A stretch of 34,976 bases of DNA from contig JAEWKH010000100.1 in assembly GCA_023386155.1 (NCBI GenBank), forward strand, positions 1 to 34,976, in the 5' to 3' direction. This DNA comes from Pseudomonadota bacterium (GTDB taxonomy: Bacteria; Pseudomonadota; Alphaproteobacteria; Rhizobiales; Beijerinckiaceae). Below the pieces are notes generated by a model. The model saw only the letters and a program-made list of their open reading frames with translations. It was not told the origin of the DNA and ran no database searches. Made by a program: the position numbers and the translations under genes. This document shows positions 31,965 to 34,976 of this stretch, one piece after another; within the stretch, counting starts at the first letter, position 1; the number at the start of each line of letters is the position of its first letter.

Positions 31965-34241
31965 ATGGAAGACAACCGTGAGAAGCCCCGCCGGATCCCG
32001 CGCAGCTCTGCGCGGGTCGCGGCGCTGCCACCGTCCTGGGGCATTCGGGCCGAGTGGCAGCTCCTCGATGGTCGCGCATGGCTCTCGAAGAACACCGCCC
32101 TGGAGATCGAGCAGCGCCGGCTCTTCCCCTGGATCGCAGTCTTCTTCGGGATCGGCATCGTCCTGTTCTTCCAGGCCGATGGCCAGCCGGCCCTCTGGGC
32201 GCCCGTCGGAGCCTGCACGATCTGCGTCGCTGCCGCGATCGCCCTCCGATCGAATGCCCTGGCCCTCTCCATCATGATCGCGCTCGCGGCGCTCTTCGCA
32301 GGCTTCTCGGCCGGTGCAATCCGCGCCCGAAGCGTGGCGGCGCCCGCTCTCACCCGCACCGTCATCACGCCGGTCACGGGCTTCATCGAGGCCATAGAGG
32401 ACCGGGGGGACGGGAAGCGGCTGCTTTTGCGCGTCACGGACATGAAGGACTTCCCGGAGACCGAGCGACCGAGGCGGGTCCGGGTCTCCGTTCGCAAGGG
32501 AGACGGGCTCTCGCCCGGACAGCTGGCGACCGGAACCGCGCGCCTGCTGCCGCCGCCGCAGGCCGCGTGGCCGGGCGGCTACGACTTCGCCCGCGATGCC
32601 CGTTTCAAGGGAATTGGCGCCGTGGGCTCGATGGTCGGTCCTGTGCGCCGGATCGAGCCAACGCCAACACCGGACTGGTCCTTGTGGCTGGCAGTGCGTG
32701 TCGACGAGGCGCGCATTGCGCTGACCGAGCGCATCGCCGCATCCATCGGCGGCGCGGCCGGAGGCGTCGGGGCAGCGCTGGTGACGGGCAAGCGCGGCCT
32801 CATTCCTGAATCGACGAACGAGGTGCTTCGCGGGGCCGGCATTTATCACATCGTATCGATTTCGGGTCTCCACATGGTGCTGGCCGCCGGGACCTTCTTC
32901 TGGCTGGTGCGTGCGCTTCTGGCGCTCACGCCAGGCTTCGCACTGCTCTGGCCGGTGAAGAAGATCGCCGCCGTCGCGGCAATGATCGGAGCCACGATCT
33001 ACTGCATCTTTTCGGGTTCCGACGTCGCCACCGAGCGTTCGCTCATCATGACTCTCGTGATGTTCGGTGCGGTCCTGGCGGACCGACCCGCCTTGAGCAT
33101 CCGAAACCTGTCTCTTGCCGCCCTCGTCGTGCTGGCGCGAGAGCCGGAAGCTTTGCTCGGGCCAAGCTTCCAGATGTCCTTCGGGGCCGTTGCCGCCATG
33201 ATGGCGCTCGTGCCCATGATGCACCGGGGAAAAGCGGAACGGGCCCCTGCCACCATCATTGAGCGGGGCCTCGCCTGGGCCGGTCGGGCGATGCTCGGGC
33301 TTGTCACGACGACGCTGGTGGCCAGCATCGCGACAGCCCCCTTCGCCGCCTATCATTTCCAGAGCCTGAACCCTTACGGTCTCATCGGCAACGCACTGGC
33401 TCTGCCGCTCGTCTCGCTCGTCGTCATGCCCTCGGCCGTCCTGGGCGTGCTGGCTTATCCCTTCGGCCTCGATCGTCCGGTCTGGCAGCTCATGGGAGCA
33501 GCCGTGTCCCAGGTGCTCGACCTGTCGGCCTGGGTCGGGAGCTTCAGCGGTTCGACCCTGGTCGTTCCGGCGCTGGGCATCGCTGCTCTTGCCCTCATGA
33601 GCATAGCCTTGATCGTCCTGACCGTCCCGGCTTCTTCCCTGCGATGGCTCGCGCTCGTGCCCGCCGGCGCGGGGCTGGCCGCCGCCGCGACGCCGCAGCG
33701 TTACGATATCTTCGTCGACCGGGATGGGGCAGGGGCTGCCATTCGCGGCAAAAGCGGACAACTTGCCATCGTGGGGCGTCCATCTGATTTCGTTGCCGCG
33801 CAATGGCTGCGCGCCGACGGGGATGCCAGAAGCGTGGAGGATGCGAGCCTCAGGCAGGAGGCAAGGTGCGACGCCGCAGGCTGCGTGGTTACGGCCGCAG
33901 ACGGACGCTGGGTCGCATTCGTCCAGGATTTCTCGGCATTCGAGGAAGATTGCCGTCGTGCCACGGTCATCGTCACGAGGCTCGCGGCGCCGCCGACATG
34001 CAGGGCCCCCTTCGTCCTGGACGGAGAGGGCCTGAAGGACCGAGGCGCGACGACGATCCGCTTCAGTCCTGAGGCTGTCGCATTACGCTCAGTCAGAAAA
34101 GGAAGTGAGGTCAGGCCCTGGTCAGGCGCAGAAACGCCTCAGGCCGCGTTATCGCCTGCCCGGGAAAGGCCGCGCCGCGCGCAGCCGGTTCCCGAGCAGG
34201 ATCTTCCCGAGGAGGAACTCAGTACCGGCGAACCAGACTGA
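31965..34241 (+). CDS. comEC: ComEC/Rec2-type membrane channel protein
   Basis: Inner-membrane protein of the family that moves single-stranded DNA into the cell during natural transformation. It has 758 residues. An N-terminal hydrophilic 50 residues precede two or three helices and an OB-like soluble domain (DUF4131, about residues 125-225). The Competence domain follows with the conserved GAALVTGKRGLIPESTNEVL and AGIYHIVSISGLHMVLAAG segments and about eight further helices. The C-terminal part (about 590-720) should correspond to the metallo-beta-lactamase-like domain, but no HxHxDH metal site is present; it reads RYDIFVDRDGAGAAIRGKSG instead. This degenerate form is, as far as I know, common in alphaproteobacteria. 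No strong ribosome binding site precedes ATG 31965. The 3' end overlaps lexA by 23 bases, tail to tail. Confidence 0.92.
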   Translation: MEDNREKPRRIPRSSARVAALPPSWGIRAEWQLLDGRAWLSKNTALEIEQRRLFPWIAVFFGIGIVLFFQADGQPALWAPVGACTICVAAAIALRSNALALSIMIALAALFAGFSAGAIRARSVAAPALTRTVITPVTGFIEAIEDRGDGKRLLLRVTDMKDFPETERPRRVRVSVRKGDGLSPGQLATGTARLLPPPQAAWPGGYDFARDARFKGIGAVGSMVGPVRRIEPTPTPDWSLWLAVRVDEARIALTERIAASIGGAAGGVGAALVTGKRGLIPESTNEVLRGAGIYHIVSISGLHMVLAAGTFFWLVRALLALTPGFALLWPVKKIAAVAAMIGATIYCIFSGSDVATERSLIMTLVMFGAVLADRPALSIRNLSLAALVVLAREPEALLGPSFQMSFGAVAAMMALVPMMHRGKAERAPATIIERGLAWAGRAMLGLVTTTLVASIATAPFAAYHFQSLNPYGLIGNALALPLVSLVVMPSAVLGVLAYPFGLDRPVWQLMGAAVSQVLDLSAWVGSFSGSTLVVPALGIAALALMSIALIVLTVPASSLRWLALVPAGAGLAAAATPQRYDIFVDRDGAGAAIRGKSGQLAIVGRPSDFVAAQWLRADGDARSVEDASLRQEARCDAAGCVVTAADGRWVAFVQDFSAFEEDCRRATVIVTRLAAPPTCRAPFVLDGEGLKDRGATTIRFSPEAVALRSVRKGSEVRPWSGAETPQAALSPARERPRRAQPVPEQDLPEEELSTGEPD

Positions 34242-34923
34242 CGAGCTTGCCCTGGATCTTGACCCGGTCGGGACCGAGCACGCGGGTCTCATAGGCCTGG
34301 TTGGCGGCCTCGAGTGCGATGGACGAGCCGCGGCGGCGGAAGCGCTTCAGGGTCGCCTCCTCGTCGTCGATCAGGGCCACGATGATGTCGCCGGTATTGG
34401 CCGTATCCTGCCGGCGGATCACAACGAGATCGCCGTCGAGAATGCCAGCCTCCACCATCGAGTCCCCGCGGACTTCGAGGGCGAAATGGTCGCCCTGGGA
34501 CAGGAAGTCGCCTGACAGGGTGATCGAGTGACTGCGGGTCTGGATCGCCGAGATCGGGACACCGGCGGCGATACGGCCCATGACCGGGATCGACATCTCG
34601 CGGTCCCGCGAATCGGATGCCGGCTGGGGCGCGGCCTTGGCCTTGCCGGCAAGCCCACCCTCGACCACGCTCGGCGTGAAGCGCCGCTGGCTGCCTGCAC
34701 CGCTTGTGCTTTCCGGCAGGCGGATGACCTCCAGCGCCCGGGCGCGGTTCGGCAGGCGGCGGATGAAGCCGCGCTCCTCCAGGGCCGTGATGAGGCGATG
34801 AATGCCGGATTTGGACTTGAGGTCGAGCGCGTCCTTCATCTCGTCGAAGGACGGCGGAACCCCGGTTTCACGCAGCCGCTCATGAATGAAGCGGAGCAAT
34901 TCGTGCTGTTTACGCGTCAGCAT
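34219..34923 (-). CDS. lexA: SOS regulon repressor LexA
   Basis: Transcriptional repressor of the DNA-damage (SOS) response that inactivates itself when RecA filaments form. It has 234 residues, longer than the 202 of E. coli because of an extended linker, as usual in alphaproteobacteria. The N-terminal winged helix-turn-helix spans residues 1-68 (LTRKQHELLRFIHERLRETG, KSKSGIHRLITALEERGFI). The cleavage site is A120-G121 in IAAGVPI. The catalytic dyad is S155 in GDSMVEAGILDGD and K193 in ATLKRF. On the minus strand AAGGG stands six bases before ATG. A near-perfect SOS box lies 37-51 bases upstream, showing autoregulation. The tandem boxes at 9670-9705 are a likely target in this same window. 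Confidence 0.97.
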   Translation of the reverse strand: MLTRKQHELLRFIHERLRETGVPPSFDEMKDALDLKSKSGIHRLITALEERGFIRRLPNRARALEVIRLPESTSGAGSQRRFTPSVVEGGLAGKAKAAPQPASDSRDREMSIPVMGRIAAGVPISAIQTRSHSITLSGDFLSQGDHFALEVRGDSMVEAGILDGDLVVIRRQDTANTGDIIVALIDDEEATLKRFRRRGSSIALEAANQAYETRVLGPDRVKIQGKLVSLVRRY

Positions 34924-34959
34924 GGCTGGCCCTTACTGCTCCCAGGAGGAGCGATTCTG

Positions 34960-34974
34960 AAACAAATCGGGAAC
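34960..34974 (-). promoter_or_regulatory. LexA box upstream of lexA
   Basis: On the minus strand the sequence reads GTTC-CCGATTT-GTTT, that is GTTC-N7-GTTC with one final mismatch. It sits 37 bases before the lexA start codon at the window edge, as expected for the self-regulated lexA operator of alphaproteobacteria. Any -35 element is outside the window. Confidence 0.7.
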
Positions 34975-34976
34975 AA

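Noticed and set aside
31821..33803. 660-codon minus-strand frame opposite comEC
   Set aside because: Charged, repetitive composition typical of the reverse complement of a GC-rich gene; the plus strand encodes a clear ComEC.
1..34976. CRISPR arrays, insertion sequences, prophage or integrase genes
   Set aside because: No regularly spaced repeats, transposase or integrase motifs were seen on either strand.

Overview
The window is a 35 kb piece of a high-GC alphaproteobacterial chromosome. Gene order, the short type ProRS, LpxI in place of LpxH, GTTC-N7-GTTC type SOS boxes and the CTATAT-like -10 element all point to Hyphomicrobiales (Rhizobiales). The intergenic palindromes and the long ribosomal protein S2 suggest a Methylobacteriaceae/Microvirga-like genome; that last step is inference. 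Nearly everything is core housekeeping DNA. No phage, transposase, CRISPR, rRNA or tRNA gene was seen.

Layout. (1) 1-5830, plus strand: end of the complex I operon (nuoM, cut by the window edge; nuoN), then birA, rnj (RNase J), mce (methylmalonyl-CoA epimerase) and a small DUF1467-like membrane protein. A cluster of hairpins follows. (2) 6221-9543: proS, then a LolC/E-type permease and its ATPase LolD, for lipoprotein release to the outer membrane. (3) 9544-9939: a gap holding two tandem perfect LexA (SOS) boxes, directly followed by an unannotated 33-codon membrane microprotein ORF with a good ribosome binding site. (4) 9940-13413: dnaE, the replicative polymerase alpha subunit, whose start codon lies in the loop of a 9-bp hairpin. 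(5) 13487-13921: an AT-richer orphan membrane protein gene. (6) 14150-28762: a long run of rpsB, tsf, pyrH, frr, uppS, cdsA, dxr, rseP, bamA, lpxD, fabZ, lpxA, lpxI, lpxB. It links translation factors with undecaprenyl phosphate, phospholipid, isoprenoid, outer-membrane protein and lipid A synthesis. (7) 28927-31824, minus strand: gltX then gltA. (8) 31965-34241, plus: comEC. (9) 34219-34923, minus: lexA, overlapping comEC tail to tail and with its own near-consensus SOS box at the window edge.

The most interesting item is the SOS-box-controlled single-helix microprotein at 9720-9821. Its size, one membrane segment and two LexA boxes make it a candidate damage-induced cell-division inhibitor or checkpoint peptide, analogous to Caulobacter SidA. 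The LexA repressor that would control it is encoded 25 kb away in the same window. Secondary points are the structured dnaE start, the structured rpsB leader, the orphan gene behind a perfect 12-bp palindrome, and a family of palindromic intergenic elements around lpxI and after lpxB.
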